Shown here piece by piece: positions 26,457 to 38,803 of a stretch of 64,000 nucleotides of DNA. The number at the start of each line of letters is the position of its first letter. Position 1 is the stretch's first letter. Under the pieces are notes generated by a model. The model saw only the letters and a program-made list of their open reading frames with translations, searched no databases and was not told where the DNA came from. Both the position numbers and the translations under genes were made by a program. The stretch is from contig OY282609.1 in assembly GCA_958298945.1 (NCBI GenBank), forward strand, positions 67,552,220 to 67,616,219, written 5' to 3'. This DNA is from Atherix ibis (taxonomy: Eukaryota > Arthropoda > Insecta > Diptera > Athericidae).

Positions 26457-26924
26457 ATGGCTTATTCTGTTAACCCGCGTGCTAGTTACTTGACACGGGG
26501 ACAACGAGTTTTGCTAGTGTTAATATCCTCTCAGTTTGTTTCTTCTTCTTTTTATTTTTACAACTTGGATGAATATTTGCAATCTCATCATTTCATTCGA
26601 ACATTATTCATCAGCAAAACGAATGCTCGTGTAACTCGAAACAATCAGACTCGCCATGCTCGTACATCTTCATTTGAATTTATTTTGATGGCAGTAAATA
26701 GAAATGTCCCTCCGATGGGACATTTTTATAAGGACAATATGAATGTATGTTTGCATAACAGGCAGTTAGTTTTAGCGTGTGTTTTTCATTGCGTTATTTT
26801 GATATCATCAACCCTTCCTCATGTACCCTCGTTTTCCATACTCTGCGTCTCCTTCCACCCTCTTTTTTTAACAGATTTTTTCCAATTCGCATATTTAAAC
26901 AGTGCACATAATATTACAATATAA
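26457..26924 (+). other. Unrecognised 155-codon open frame, probably not a gene
   Basis: The open frame begins MAYSVNPRASYLTRGQRVLL and has hydrophobic stretches near residues 17-33 and 102-120. I recognise no domain, and no splice or promoter context supports it. It lies in a block less AT-rich than its surroundings, where longer frames are expected by chance. Confidence 0.12.
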
Positions 26925-27523
26925 AAAAAATAAGGGACAAATGCAGGCAATCATGACAAAATAAACATAACTGAATAACAACAACAACTATCAACGATCG
27001 TAACATGTATGAAATGAATGTGTTTGTAAATAAAATCACTTTGTAAATTGTTGGCATGATAAAAAATCGCAACAATATAAGAGTCATTGTGCCCGTAGCG
27101 TAACAAAGTAGTCAGTTGGGGAAGAAATAAAACAAAAAAAAATGAAAGTAATTCGAGGTTATCGGAAAACAAGAGTATGATGATGGAAGGATAAAAAAAA
27201 TTACGTTATCATAGTGGAACAAGTGGCATCTGTCAGGCCAACTAAGTGTGAAATTATGGAATGACAAAGATTGAGGGCAGAAATTTCTTCCTGCATTCTT
27301 TTAGGATATTGTTATAAATAAATTTTCAATTTTTTTGTTTGTTTGAAAAAGACAAATTAGCATAGAAAAAAGGAGAAAAGGAAACATTTGATCGAAACCT
27401 TGAAACAAATATAAATAAAATTCGATAAGTGCAATTTTTTTTTGTTGTACAGTTTTATATAAGCAAGGACATATATTATTTTAATTTTGTAAGTTACTAT
27501 ACTCATTTAGGACGATAATCCCG

Positions 27524-27571
27524 GTAAAATTCGTCTAATTCTCTAAAGTATGAGAATTAGACGAATTTTAC
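27524..27571. repeat. Perfect inverted repeat, 20-bp arms, 8-bp loop
   Basis: GTAAAATTCGTCTAATTCTC at 27524-27543 is exactly complementary to 27552-27571, with loop taaagtat. It lies about 560 bp left of array D. It contains an ATTCGTCT stretch similar to the monomer of array E, which may be coincidence. Confidence 0.92.
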
Positions 27572-28134
27572 TTATTGAAAATTTTATGAAAACTTTAATT
27601 TATAATAATGTGCATAATATTAACTTTCCATTAAACAAATGTAAATAAAATTAAAAATATCAGCAATGAAAAATTTTCTTCTATTAATAAGACTCGATCA
27701 TAAAATTTAATGAATTTTCGTTGTTTAATTCCGAAAATTACTATTATTTATAGAGCCTATATAGGTACCATAAAATAATGTAAATATTCTAATTAAATGT
27801 ATATGTACAAACATATAGTTTTTCTTTTTATAGTTTCTCGGAATGAAATTATTTTTTTTCGTATAGTCAGCAGTTTCCTATGATTTCAGGTATACACATA
27901 TCTGTGCTATTTTAGGTAGTCTTACTCGAAGGTTTGTAAAATCAGATTTTCCGAAAGCTCATCACGTGCCTTTGTTAATTTCGTAATTTTATTGTCCTTA
28001 GAACAAAAACATTTTGTTTTAGTTTTTCGAGCATAATCTAATTCCAGCACAACTTTTTTTTTAGTGGAAATGAAGAGAATAATTGTTTTTATATGTATAC
28101 CTTTTTTAGTAAAATCTAAAAACTTATTTTATTT

Positions 28135-29045
28135 CTCATTGAAATTTCGACTGAAATTTTTAATGAAAACTTTTATTAAAAATTTTTACTGAAATTTTCA
28201 ATGGAAAATTTATTGAAAATTTTTACTGAAATTTTCATGGACATTTTTATTGAAATTTTCAATGGAAATTTTTATTGAAAATTTTTCCTAAAAATTTTTA
28301 TTGAAAATTTTTACTGAAAATTTTTATTGAAAATTTTTACTGAAAATTTTTATTGAAAATTTTTACTGAAAATTTTTATTGAAAATTTTTACTGAAAATT
28401 TTTATTGAAAATTTTTACTGAAAATTTTTATTGAAAATTTTTACTGAAAACTTTTACTGAAAATTTTTACAAAAAATTTATACTGAAAATTTATACTGAA
28501 AATTTTTACTGAAAACATTTTTTTACTGAAAATTTTTACCGAAAATTTTTACTGAAAATTTTTACTGAAAATTTTTACTGAAAATTTTTACTGAAAATTT
28601 TTACTGAAAATTTTTACTGAAAATTTTTACTGAAAATTTTTACTGAAAATTTTTACTGAAAATTTTTACTGAAAATTTTTACTGAAAATTTTTACTGAAA
28701 AATTTTACTGAAAATTTTTACTGAAAATTTTTACTGAAAATTGTTTTTAACGGAAAATTTTTACTGAAAATTTTTTTTACTGATTATTTTTACTGAAAAT
28801 TTTTTTTACTGAAAATTTTTACTGAAAATTTTTTTTACTGAAAATTTGTACTGAAAATTTTTTTTACTGAAAATTTTTACTGAAAATTTTTTTTACTGAA
28901 AATTTTTTCTGAAAATTTTTTTTACTGAAAATTTTTACTGAACATTTTTTTTACTGAAAATTTTTACTGGAAATTTTTACCGAAATTTTTTTTACTGAAA
29001 ATTTTTACTGAACATTTTTATTGAAAATTAATATTGAAAATTTAT
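28135..29045 (-). repeat. Minisatellite array D, 13-bp monomer in reverse orientation with dimer structure
   Basis: Units of ACTGAAAATTTTT, the reverse complement of the array C monomer. Three internal styles are visible. At 28289-28445 actg and attg units alternate, giving a 26-bp dimer. At about 28560-28740 monomers are nearly uniform. At about 28755-28990 a 13-bp and a 16-bp monomer (extra T's) alternate, giving a 29-bp dimer. Both edges are strongly decayed (cattgaaatttcgactg on the left, attgaaaattaatattg on the right). Confidence 0.96.
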
Positions 29046-30170
29046 TTGAATATTTTAATTGGCATTTTTCAGAATATTTTAACTGGCATTTACTTGTATC
29101 TTTTGACTATTTTTGATATGACAGAACCATAAATGTTTTACTATGATTTTTTTTTCAAGTGTTCTGAAAATCTAATATTTCTATAGCAAAGAAGTTCTCA
29201 CAAGGAAAGTTCCTGCTATTCCGTAAATATCGATTTCGTATCAATTATCAAATAATTCTGAACATATGTAAACAAATCATTATAATAGATAGTATCAGAC
29301 TTCATGTTCCTACGCAATGCATTCGTAATAATTTTTCAACTCTCATTGCATATAAGGCTAGCATTTCCGATTTGGTGTCAGATTTTCTAGCATAACGCCT
29401 ATTAACATTAACAATAGGAGCATTTTGGAAAATATTACAATTATTCCCCCTTAATGGAAAAATTATACAAAAGATTGTCACAGATTTCACTCGTAGTTTT
29501 AGAAGGAATCAAATAAAATATTATAAAAAAAAACCGTTGGAGTGTGCCGAGGATTATTAGATGTTAAACAGAACGGAGCTAGAATTAAATCTTTGTCAAA
29601 AAGAGATAATAACACCGTAGTTTTTGTTATCTTTTCTGGATTGAAAATGTTCTGTTTTGTCAAAATAGACTTTATCTTTTAAGCTATTTATCGGCAAAGA
29701 GGTTGTAATATGAATTAAGTATTTTGAAAGAAAAAAAAATTATGTATAATTTTAGTAAAATTTTTTATGGAAAAATACCAATTAAAAATTATATATTATT
29801 TTTATGAATATTTGTGTGCTTCGGAAGGTATAATTTAAAAAAAATATATTTAAATCAAAATCTGTTAGAACAAATAAAAGATAAATTCGAAATAAAATTG
29901 AAGAATATATTGTTGCGAAGCATAATAAAAGCAGAAAAAATACTTCAATTTATTCTTTGAAGGATCAAGCAAGCTTCAATAGAGTATGGGCAATATTGGA
30001 ATATCTTTTCGTATAAAAACAATAAAAAATATTGGATTCCTATTTGTGCAGAAAAGCAAATAGCGTAAAAACGTAAGATTTGTATCAAATAATAACATCA
30101 ACATATCCTATATTTGATACTTCAGTATTAAAGCTTATACTCCTTTGCTCTTCTACTTCTAATTCTTTTT

Positions 30171-30217
30171 CTGCCTTTCATGTTCTAGGACTACTACTTC
30201 CAGAACATGAAAGGCAG
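30171..30217. repeat. Perfect inverted repeat, 16-bp arms, 15-bp loop
   Basis: CTGCCTTTCATGTTCT at 30171-30186 is exactly complementary to 30202-30217. The stem is relatively GC-rich for this window. A short duplicated inverted segment is the simplest reading. Confidence 0.92.
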
Positions 30218-31871
30218 CCCTAACATCAGCATCATCATCTTCATCACTAGTAGCAGAAATGACAGTTGCAGCTGTGGTAAGGGTAGTAAAGCAATCGGTG
30301 AGATCTCCAACACTACCCCACTACCACTATCGTCATAATCAATAGTAATGATAGCAGGAGGAGCAGAAGCAGCGTAGCAGTCCTCCGTTCTAGTGGCAAT
30401 ATAGCAAAAATAATAATAGCAGCAGTGATAGAAGCCCGAAAATGAAATCACGAATAGTATAAAGAAAATTCATGGATTTTCTTCGATTTTTTCTTTTTTG
30501 TTAGTATTGCTGTTGCCTATCAATTTTCTGTATCTTTTCTCATATCAGTCTGAAGATATTCTCTCCAAAAACATTTTACTTTCTGCATATGCACATCGGT
30601 ATATTCGTCGAGGTACACATAATAACAGCCACATACAATCATGCATCCATAAATATATCCAAAGTGTAGATTTACTTATTGGTTCATCGCCTTCTATAGC
30701 ATGTGCGTCAGCATTATAGCATATCCTATGGTCTTATGTGCACCCTTAACTCAAGTATATGCTTCGTAATAAAAACAAAATTGTATATATTGTACATTTT
30801 CGTAAGGATATCTCTGAAGAATAACAAAAAAAATTATATAATAAAATAAAACAAAATCACTATGGAATAGAAGATGAATAAGAACAACAAGTAGAAGCAG
30901 CCGAAAAGAAAAAAAAGAATTTTAACAATAAAAGTCCTAGAAAAATAATCAAATAAACGAGTTGGAAAGAGATAGACTGAGAAGAACGATTCAAGTTGAG
31001 TTAAAAATAAATAAAAATAAAGTTGTAACTGCATGACTATCATGATTTTTTATCGAAATTTGCAACAATACTTTTCTAAATGTCTACAAATACAAATATT
31101 CCAATATCAGCGCTATATAAGCATATAGCAGCTAAAATATATAGGAACAAAAAAGTATATGAGAAAGAAATTGTGGGATTATATTGTGAATAAAAATTCC
31201 TTCACATACAATCGCTTATATGGCTTTAAAATAAAAATGTTCGCATAAAATCAAAACAAGGCATTTTTTTACAAAAATAAAAAAATCAAATGAGAAAAAA
31301 AATATTCTTAAAAGGAGCAATAATACTAAAGGATCAAATCTGTTTGAATTTATATTTGTACAAATATGTTTTCATGTCTGGTATTCTTATATGAGAATTG
31401 GTTTGGAAAACAAAATTTGTTTCCTCATGCATGTGGCAAAGAAAAGAATGGTAAATTTACAGAGGGAGGATGAGGGATGGTGTCATGTTCAAAAGTTTAT
31501 AGATACAGAGAAAAAAATATAATAAAAAAGCTTAAATGGATCATTTAGAATTGCTGCCTTATAAAAATGTAATCCTTTCTTCTTTAAGTTGACACATTTT
31601 TCATAAAATATACGACTACATTAGAAAAATGTTATTGCATTTGGGAAATAATTGTAATGAGATTTGTTTCTTCCGGTTTATTATGGGAATTAGTTTAGGA
31701 AAATGAAAATTTTCTACAGAAATAAATGTTTTCTTATTTTCAAATTTTTATAGTTGTTATAACATAAAGAAATGTTTTTTTTTTTTAAATTGTAGATAAA
31801 CATTTTTTTTAGTCAAATAGTAAATAAAACAACACAAATAAACAAAAATGGTTATGAAATTTTTTATAATT

Positions 31872-32062
31872 TTTCAATAAAAATTGTACCAGTTAAAGTT
31901 AATCAGCAAAACTTTTACCATTAAAAATTATACAAGTAAATACTTTTACTGGTATTTATTTATTTTTGACTAAGTGTTTGTTAGTCAAATTCAGATGTAT
32001 ACTTGCCATAAAAATTTGTTTACATAAAAATGTTCAGGTAACAATTTTTAGTAAAAAATTTT
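31872..32062 (+). repeat. Very degenerate patch of the minisatellite family
   Basis: Irregular units such as tttcaataaaaattg, ccagttaaagtt, cagcaaaactttt and tttttagtaaaaaa suggest an old, decayed array. Low regularity means that some of this may be chance similarity in AT-rich sequence. Confidence 0.45.
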
Positions 32063-34764
32063 AAGTGCTTGTACGAATGTTTTCGCAATAGTCCAATTTT
32101 GGAATATTTATAATATACTTAGAAGAATACAATTTTGATGAATAAATGGAAAAAATTAAATAAAAGTAAAATAAAAATAAAACGTGCCAACATAAAAATT
32201 AGAAGCGAATAATGCGAAAATTGAATATTCATTGTAGCAGAATTTTCCTATCATTTCTCTTGAATGATCTTCTAGCAATTTATTGAAAGTGGCACGGATA
32301 GAATAATAAAATGATCGGAGGACTGATAGATGAGGATATAGTATTCGTACAAGGACATAGATGATATGGAAGGACAAAGGGCCATAACACACCCAAAATA
32401 ACCTAAATGCCAACATAATAATAAAAAGCTAAAATAACAAGAGCGAATGAACCAGTACAAAGATGGACATTTGAAAAAAAGGAAGACACGACAGGGCGGA
32501 ACAACGTGGTAAACATAAAAAAATAATCGTATATGAGTACTTGTGTATACAGAGAGCCGTGAAAATTGCTACGTTTAGTGACATGCGAATAAAATTGAAA
32601 TTAATTTGATGAAAATACATTTTATATTCCTTGTTGGTGCGAAATTAGAATATATTCGTTTATTTTATTTCATTCAAACTCTTTTTTGTAGTGGTGCATA
32701 GAAGATGTTTTCTGTAATTTTTTATTTATAAATAAAAGTAAGTATTGATTATTGGTATAAAGTTCTTCAGAGAGAATTAAAATTATAAACTTCAGAGAAA
32801 ACACAACTTTGACCTTATGATTCAGTGAACGACAAAATGGTGGCACAATTTGAAGGTGTCAAAAGGAAACCATTTTCTTATATTCTCCAATTTCATTCAA
32901 TAGAAAAAAAGCATAAAGAAAAATAACCAAATACTCATAACCATAATCAATTTCCCACCCCCAATAGAGAAGGCTCACTGAAAAGAGAAAAATAAGTAAG
33001 ATAACAACAAAACATTTGGAAGAAAGAAAGCCAAGGATAAATCCATAAAAATAGTAAAAATAAAAGAAAAAATAACATCGAAAACCAAAACAATTTTCCA
33101 CCATATTGAACCCTATAAATCCTTAGAACGATGAAGAAAAAATATCGTTCTCACCCATACTCATATACACACTTTATATAGAAGAAAGGTCTACGATATC
33201 AGAACAAAAAAAGCTGGAAAAATTACAACATTCGAGAAAAATAACAAACAAATAGGAATAGATATAAAAATGAAAAAGGATAAACAAACTGTTTTGGGTG
33301 TACCTTTTCTTGTGTGCTATGCTGAAGCAAGAGAGAATATCAATATATTTGGGGGTGGATAAGAAATATACCGGCTGGCAAAGGCATTCATATCATATCA
33401 AAACCAACAATAATATGTAAAACCAAAGAGGAATGGGATCACCATTACAGTATGGGAATGAAAAAATATATCACGGCACCCCCCCCCTCCCGTAGCTTAA
33501 CTTCGCCTAAAGCCCATCTTACCGATTTAGCCTCTTAGCTAGTATCCGTCACCGTCAGTATCAGAAACAATCGAAATGGTGGATGCTTGAGCGTTTCTTT
33601 GCCGCCGCAGATATGGCTGACTGCAGGAATATTCGTAGAAACTTGACTGGTTGAATGGGTGACTCAATATTTTCCAATTGTTGTGATTGTATGAGCTGCA
33701 CAGAAAATATTTATATGCGTTATGCTGAAGCAATAAATATTGGGATAGCAGGCAGAGGCGGTATAGTACTACTACTCTACGAACACGTGCTTACCTATCG
33801 TATATGTACATTCTGGCATCTCCAATGTCAGCCATCTGAAAATATGCTCAATAATAACAAACGAGTATAAGCACATATGAACGTTTACTATTTTGGCAGG
33901 CACCCCACATACGAGTATAACCAACCACACGAGTACACTTGAACACTTGAAGCATTCATTTTCTTATACAAACATATAAGGGATTTTTCTTTCGTCTTCC
34001 GAGGGAGGTTGGTTAGTTGGAGGCTTAAACTGAATAAAGAAGAAAGAAAAATGCAATAAAATAAAATTTGATATCAAAATTTACGATAAGCAATATCACA
34101 TCAGTACGCTGCTCGCATACACAAAATATTTACCCCTATTTCGATTCGAATTTAGATCTATTCGTTCGACAGGATCGACGTTGTGCGTTTTCATTTTGTG
34201 GGCGCATCCGCCCACTATTATAATTCGCCTGACGCCCATCTTTGAATAGCCACCGTTGAGCTACGAGTGCTAATGCCATTGCCTTTACCCCTACCTCCAC
34301 AATGATGATGATTCTGGTGCTAGAATTGTTGCCGGTACAATTGAACGAAATTTTGGCTAGTTTCAATGGGGAGCATCCTCGTCCTCCATTTTCTATCATT
34401 TGTGCCTGCAGCAATTTATTTCAAATACACTTTAAGCTTTTTCCTTTTAATCTACGCTGTTGAATTTCTTTGTTTTCATATTCTTTTATCTTATTTTCTC
34501 TTTAAATGACATAAACAAATATTTAAAAAATTAAAGATATTCCAAAGTTAAGAATATACACATAAGTTAAGGATATTCGTTTAAATATGAGTAAAAAAAA
34601 GTCTTGTGAAGAGTTTCTTTAATAGAATAAACACAACCTGTTTTTTTTACTATCAACAAAATCGTTAACACAAATATCAAGAAACAATTATTTTCTAAGA
34701 TAATATTTAACGATTTGTTTGCTTATATTAAAAAAATATTAATTTATTTCGAGATTTTACAGAA

Positions 34765-36762
34765 AACTTCGTCTAGAAATTTCGTCTTAAAATTTCGTCT
34801 TAAAATTTCGTCTGGAAATTTCGTCAGGAAATTTCGTCTAGAAATTTCGTCTGGAAATTTCGTCTGGAAATTTCGTCTGGAAATTTCGTCTGGAAATTTC
34901 GTCTGGAAATTCCGTCTGGAAATTTCGTCTGGAAATTCCGTCTGGAAATTTCGTCTGGAAATTTCGTCTGGAAATTTCGTCTGGAAATTTCGTCTGGAAA
35001 TTTCGTCTGGAAATTTCGTCTGGAAATTTCGTCTGGAAATTTCGTCTGGAAATTTCGTCTGGAAATTTCGTCTGGAAATTTCGTCTGGAAATTTCGTCTG
35101 GAAATTTCGTCTGGAAATTTCATCTTAAAATTTCGTCTGGAAATTTCGTCAGGAAATTTCGTCTGGAAATTTCGTCTGGAAATTTCGTCTAGAAATTTCG
35201 TCTGGAAATTTCGTCTAGAAATTTCGTCTGGAAATTTCGTCTGGAAATTTCGTCTGGAAATTTCGTCTGGAAATTTCGTCTGGAAATTTCGTCTGGAAAT
35301 TTCGTCTGGAAATTTCGTCTGGAAATTTCGTCTGGAAATTTCGTCTGGAAATTTCGTCTGGAAATTTCGTCTGGAAATTTCGTCTGGAAATTTCGTCTGG
35401 AAATTTCGTCTGGAAATTTCGTCTGGAAATTTCGTCTGGAAATTTCGTCTGGAAATTTCGTCTGGAAATTTCGTCTGGAAATTTCGTCTGGAAATTTCGT
35501 CTGGAAATTTCGTCTGGAAATTTCGTCTGGAAATTTCGTCTGGAAATTTCGTCTGGAAATTTCGTCTGGAAATTTCGTCTGGAAATTTCGTTTGTAAATT
35601 TCGTCTGGAAATTTCGTCTGGAAATTTCGTCTGGAAATTTCGTCTGGAAATTTCGTCTGGAAATTTCGTCTGGAAATTTCGTCTGGAAATTTCGTCTGGA
35701 AATTTCGTCTGGAAATTTCGTCTGGAAATTTCGTCTGGAAATTTCGTCTGGAAATTTCGTCTGGAAATTTCGTCTGGAAATTTTGTCTGGAAATTTCGTC
35801 GTAAAATTTCTTCGTAAAATTTCGTCTGGAAATTTCGTCTGGAAATTTCGTCTGGAAATTTCGTCTGGAAATTTCGTCTGGAAATTTCGTCTGGAAATTT
35901 CGTCTGGAAATTTCGTCTGGAAATTTCGTCTGGAAATTTCGTCTGGAAATTTCGTCTGGAAATTTCGTCTGGAAATTTCGTCTGGAAATTTCGTCTGGAA
36001 ATTTCGTCTGGAAATTTCGTCTGGAAATTTCGTCTGAAAATTTCGTCTGAACATTTCGTCTGGAAATTTCATCTGGAAATTTCGTCTGGAAATTTCGTTT
36101 TAAAATTTCGTCTGGAACTTAATTTCGTCTAGAAATTTCGTCTAGAAATTTCGTCTAGAAATTTCGTCTGGAAATTTCGTCTGGAAATTTCATCTGGAAA
36201 TTTCATCTGGAAATTCCGTCTGGAAATTCCGTCTGGAAATTTCGTCTGGAAATTTCGTCTGGAAATTTCGTCTGGAAATTTCGTCTGGAAATTTCGTCTG
36301 GAAATTTCGTCTGGAAATTTCGTCTGGAAATTTCGTCTGGAAATTTCGTCTGGAAATTTCGTCTGGAAATTTCGTCTGGAAATTTCGAATGGAAATTTCG
36401 TCTGGAAATTTCGTCTGGAAATTTCGTATGGAAATTTCGTATGGAAATTTCGTCTGGAAATTTCGTCTGGAAATTTCGTCTAGAAATTTCGTCTTAAAAT
36501 TTCGTCTGGAAATTTCGTCTGGAAATTTCGTCTGGAAATTTCGTCTGGAAATTTCGTCTGGAAATTTCGTCTGGAAATTTCGTCTGGAAATTTCGTCTGG
36601 AAATTTCGTCTGGAAATTTCGTCTGGAAATTTCGTCTGAAAATTTCGTCTGCAAATTTCATCTGGAAATTTCCTCTGGAAATTTCATCTGGAAATTTCGT
36701 CTGGAAATTTCGTCTGGAAATTTCGTCTGGAAATTTCGACTGGAAATTTCGACTAAAAATTT
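34765..36762 (+). repeat. Minisatellite array E, 13-bp GGAAATTTCGTCT monomer
   Basis: About 150 head-to-tail copies of GGAAATTTCGTCT, mostly identical, with scattered variants (tagaaatttcgtc, ttaaaatttcgtc, catctgg, ttcgtatgg). The interior around 35220-35780 and 35820-36040 is the most uniform; the edges and 36040-36230 are more varied. Each unit holds the palindrome GAAATTTC and one CpG. Because 13 is not a multiple of 3 and no stop triplet occurs in the unit on either strand, every frame cycles through the same 13-residue peptide. This produces long spurious open frames (up to 285 codons at 35215-36072 minus). These are by-products, not genes. Array E differs from the other arrays in having C, G and CpG in every unit. 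Confidence 0.97.
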
Positions 36763-38214
36763 CTGCTTGTAGTTTTGTGTATAGAAAAGTTTTCCAAATA
36801 TAAGACAATCAGTTATTAGGAACATCAATATTATTCAAAAATATTGTGAAATATTTTGTGTTTTCAAGAGGGAATAGAATTTTTATGTTTGCTGAATCCC
36901 AGTTCTTAAGTTACTTCAAATCACTTGACTAGAACAAGAATTGGTAACAAGTTCTTCGGTATGCCGGAAATAGATTTATTACTACGCCATAATACTCAAT
37001 AAATCACTTAGATTCACGGTTCACAGATATGAAAAGAGAAATGAAATATTTAGAAAATGCTACAAAATGTCAGCTTATATTATATCCGACCATCTTGCGT
37101 TTCCATCTTCTGTCTTTAAATTTAAAAAACCAATGAATCCCAAAGATTAATGCAAGTTTTCAAATATTTTAAATTTTATGGTTTTTATTTTTATGCACTT
37201 CCTCTTTCTACAGAAAATTATAATTTAAAAACAAATATATTTTTTGTCAAAAATTATCGAAAGTTTTTTGTACGATATTGAACTGTTGATTAACTTGATT
37301 ACAAAAATGTATGAGCAATAAAATAAGTAAATAATTAATAAAAATAGTGTTAGTAAAAATATTAAACAAAAAATGTTTTTCTAATCTTCCTTTCAGACGT
37401 GTATTTTATATATCAACATTATTAGGCTTATTAGGAGGATATTGGTTAACAGCTGCGCGAACATATTTTATATGAAAATCCATTTGGTGTGGAAAGGGTT
37501 AATATAGCCAGCGTTGAGCTTCCTTACACAAGCTGAAGCAAACAAATTGCGGCGAACACGAAAAAAATTATTTCTGAATCGGTTTATGAGTGTTAAATAG
37601 TTTTGTCCGTTGTAGTGACTTTGGCCGCTGATCTCCAATAAATTTTCCAAATCCCCTCAAATGAAAACATTTAAAAAAATGTATTTTTGAAACCTTTTTT
37701 GTTCGAATAGAAATAGTTTTTATGGCAACTATTAAAGAAAATGTTGAGCATAAAGAATGCTTCGATGAAACGGACATTTTCACATTTCAACTCAGAAATC
37801 CTGGACATGAAAAATAATCGAAATCATAACCTTAACACTTATAACGAACACCAATATTTCCACCATCGTTTTAGAAAATTGTGTGTGATTATTCCAGATT
37901 TTTGAAAGCATTTGTTTAGAAAATGTTTACAAAAATAAACATTGGACACGTTCTCGGCTCTTCAGTGTCAAATTGGAATTGACTGAACATAATCGTCTGC
38001 TGTGTCGACTGTCGAATGTCATTAAGTTAATCGTTTCAGAAAAACGAATATTATTAACTAATCGATATGATCATATTCCAATTTGTTTATTATTATGAAT
38101 GTGTGCCTATTCTTGGAGCACGTCAGTAATTTAGAGACCATACGAAGCAGAGATAACTAAGCGTTCAATTCACATTTTTTTGTATTTAATTTTATCAAAG
38201 TTTTACTTAATATA

Positions 38215-38261
38215 AGTTGGAATATTCCATTCTTAAATGAGTTGGAATATTCCATTCTTAA
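38215..38261 (+). repeat. Tandem duplication, 25-bp period
   Basis: A 22-bp segment beginning agttggaatattccattc occurs exactly at 38215-38236 and 38240-38261. Each copy holds the palindrome GGAATATTCC. This resembles a heat-shock-element half pattern, but nothing nearby supports a promoter. Confidence 0.9.
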
Positions 38262-38748
38262 TCTTGTTGATGGTATGATTTAGAGTGCACACGTCAATGT
38301 TGTGTCAAACTTGGTAATAGAGTTGCTCCCCTGACTTTGCCTCTATAACAGTGGCCAACTTGACTAGATACGAGTATTCTTAGCATCGAGATGCACTGTT
38401 CAAAGATGCATTTATTCAAATACGGTGCTTCGGTTAACATAAGGGCATGCTGGGTTAATATCGTAGTACCTCAGTGGATTTACAAATCGTAAAACGATAA
38501 ATGACAGCAATCAGGGCAAAGATAGCACCTAATCCTATACCAAACACGTGTTATTTTCGAAATATTCAGGGTAGTAGAATTTCGATAAAGCCTATCCATA
38601 ATCCTGTAATATTAAACTTTGACATAATGTCAACATATTGCATGTGATGGAAGAGATTATAAAATTTCTAACTAAACAAAAATCTTTTTACTAACAATAA
38701 ATGTGTTTAAGATATTTTTTAGTCAATTACAATATTTAATAATAATGT

Positions 38749-38803
38749 ACAGTAAAAACTTTCTGTAAACACATTTAATAGAATTTTCTGTAAGCATTTT
38801 TAA
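38749..38803 (+). repeat. Short decayed patch of the minisatellite family
   Basis: Three to four irregular units (acagtaaaaactttc, tgtaaacacattt, ttctgtaagcattt) resemble the family core. Weak. Confidence 0.35.

Larger units (their letters stand above)
22091..28134. other. AT-rich unique DNA, no supported gene
   Basis: No recognised exon, RNA gene or transposon. A triplet-rich stretch (ctactactac, ccaccacaacc) occurs near 23980-24030. The most balanced composition is around 26380-27000. Confidence 0.5.
29046..34764. other. AT-rich unique DNA, no supported gene
   Basis: No exon, RNA gene or transposon was recognised beyond the features listed separately. A poly-C run of about 11 bases lies at 33480-33490. 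The 33480-34440 block is less AT-rich and has short open frames (71-92 codons) without domains. Confidence 0.5.

Noticed and set aside
26457..26924. 155-codon open frame as a gene
   Set aside because: No domain, no splice context and no conserved features; kept only as a low-confidence entry.
30194..30451. Minus-strand open frame rich in Ala, Leu and Ser
   Set aside because: Driven by cat/cag/tag triplet-rich sequence; no recognisable domain.
34715..36808. Long open frames on both strands encoding cyclic 13-residue repeats
   Set aside because: They follow mechanically from a stop-free 13-bp repeat and appear in all frames, so there is no reason to call them proteins.
38215..38261. Heat-shock-element-like GGAATATTCC pair as a promoter
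   Set aside because: Explained by a simple 25-bp tandem duplication; no gene or core promoter nearby.
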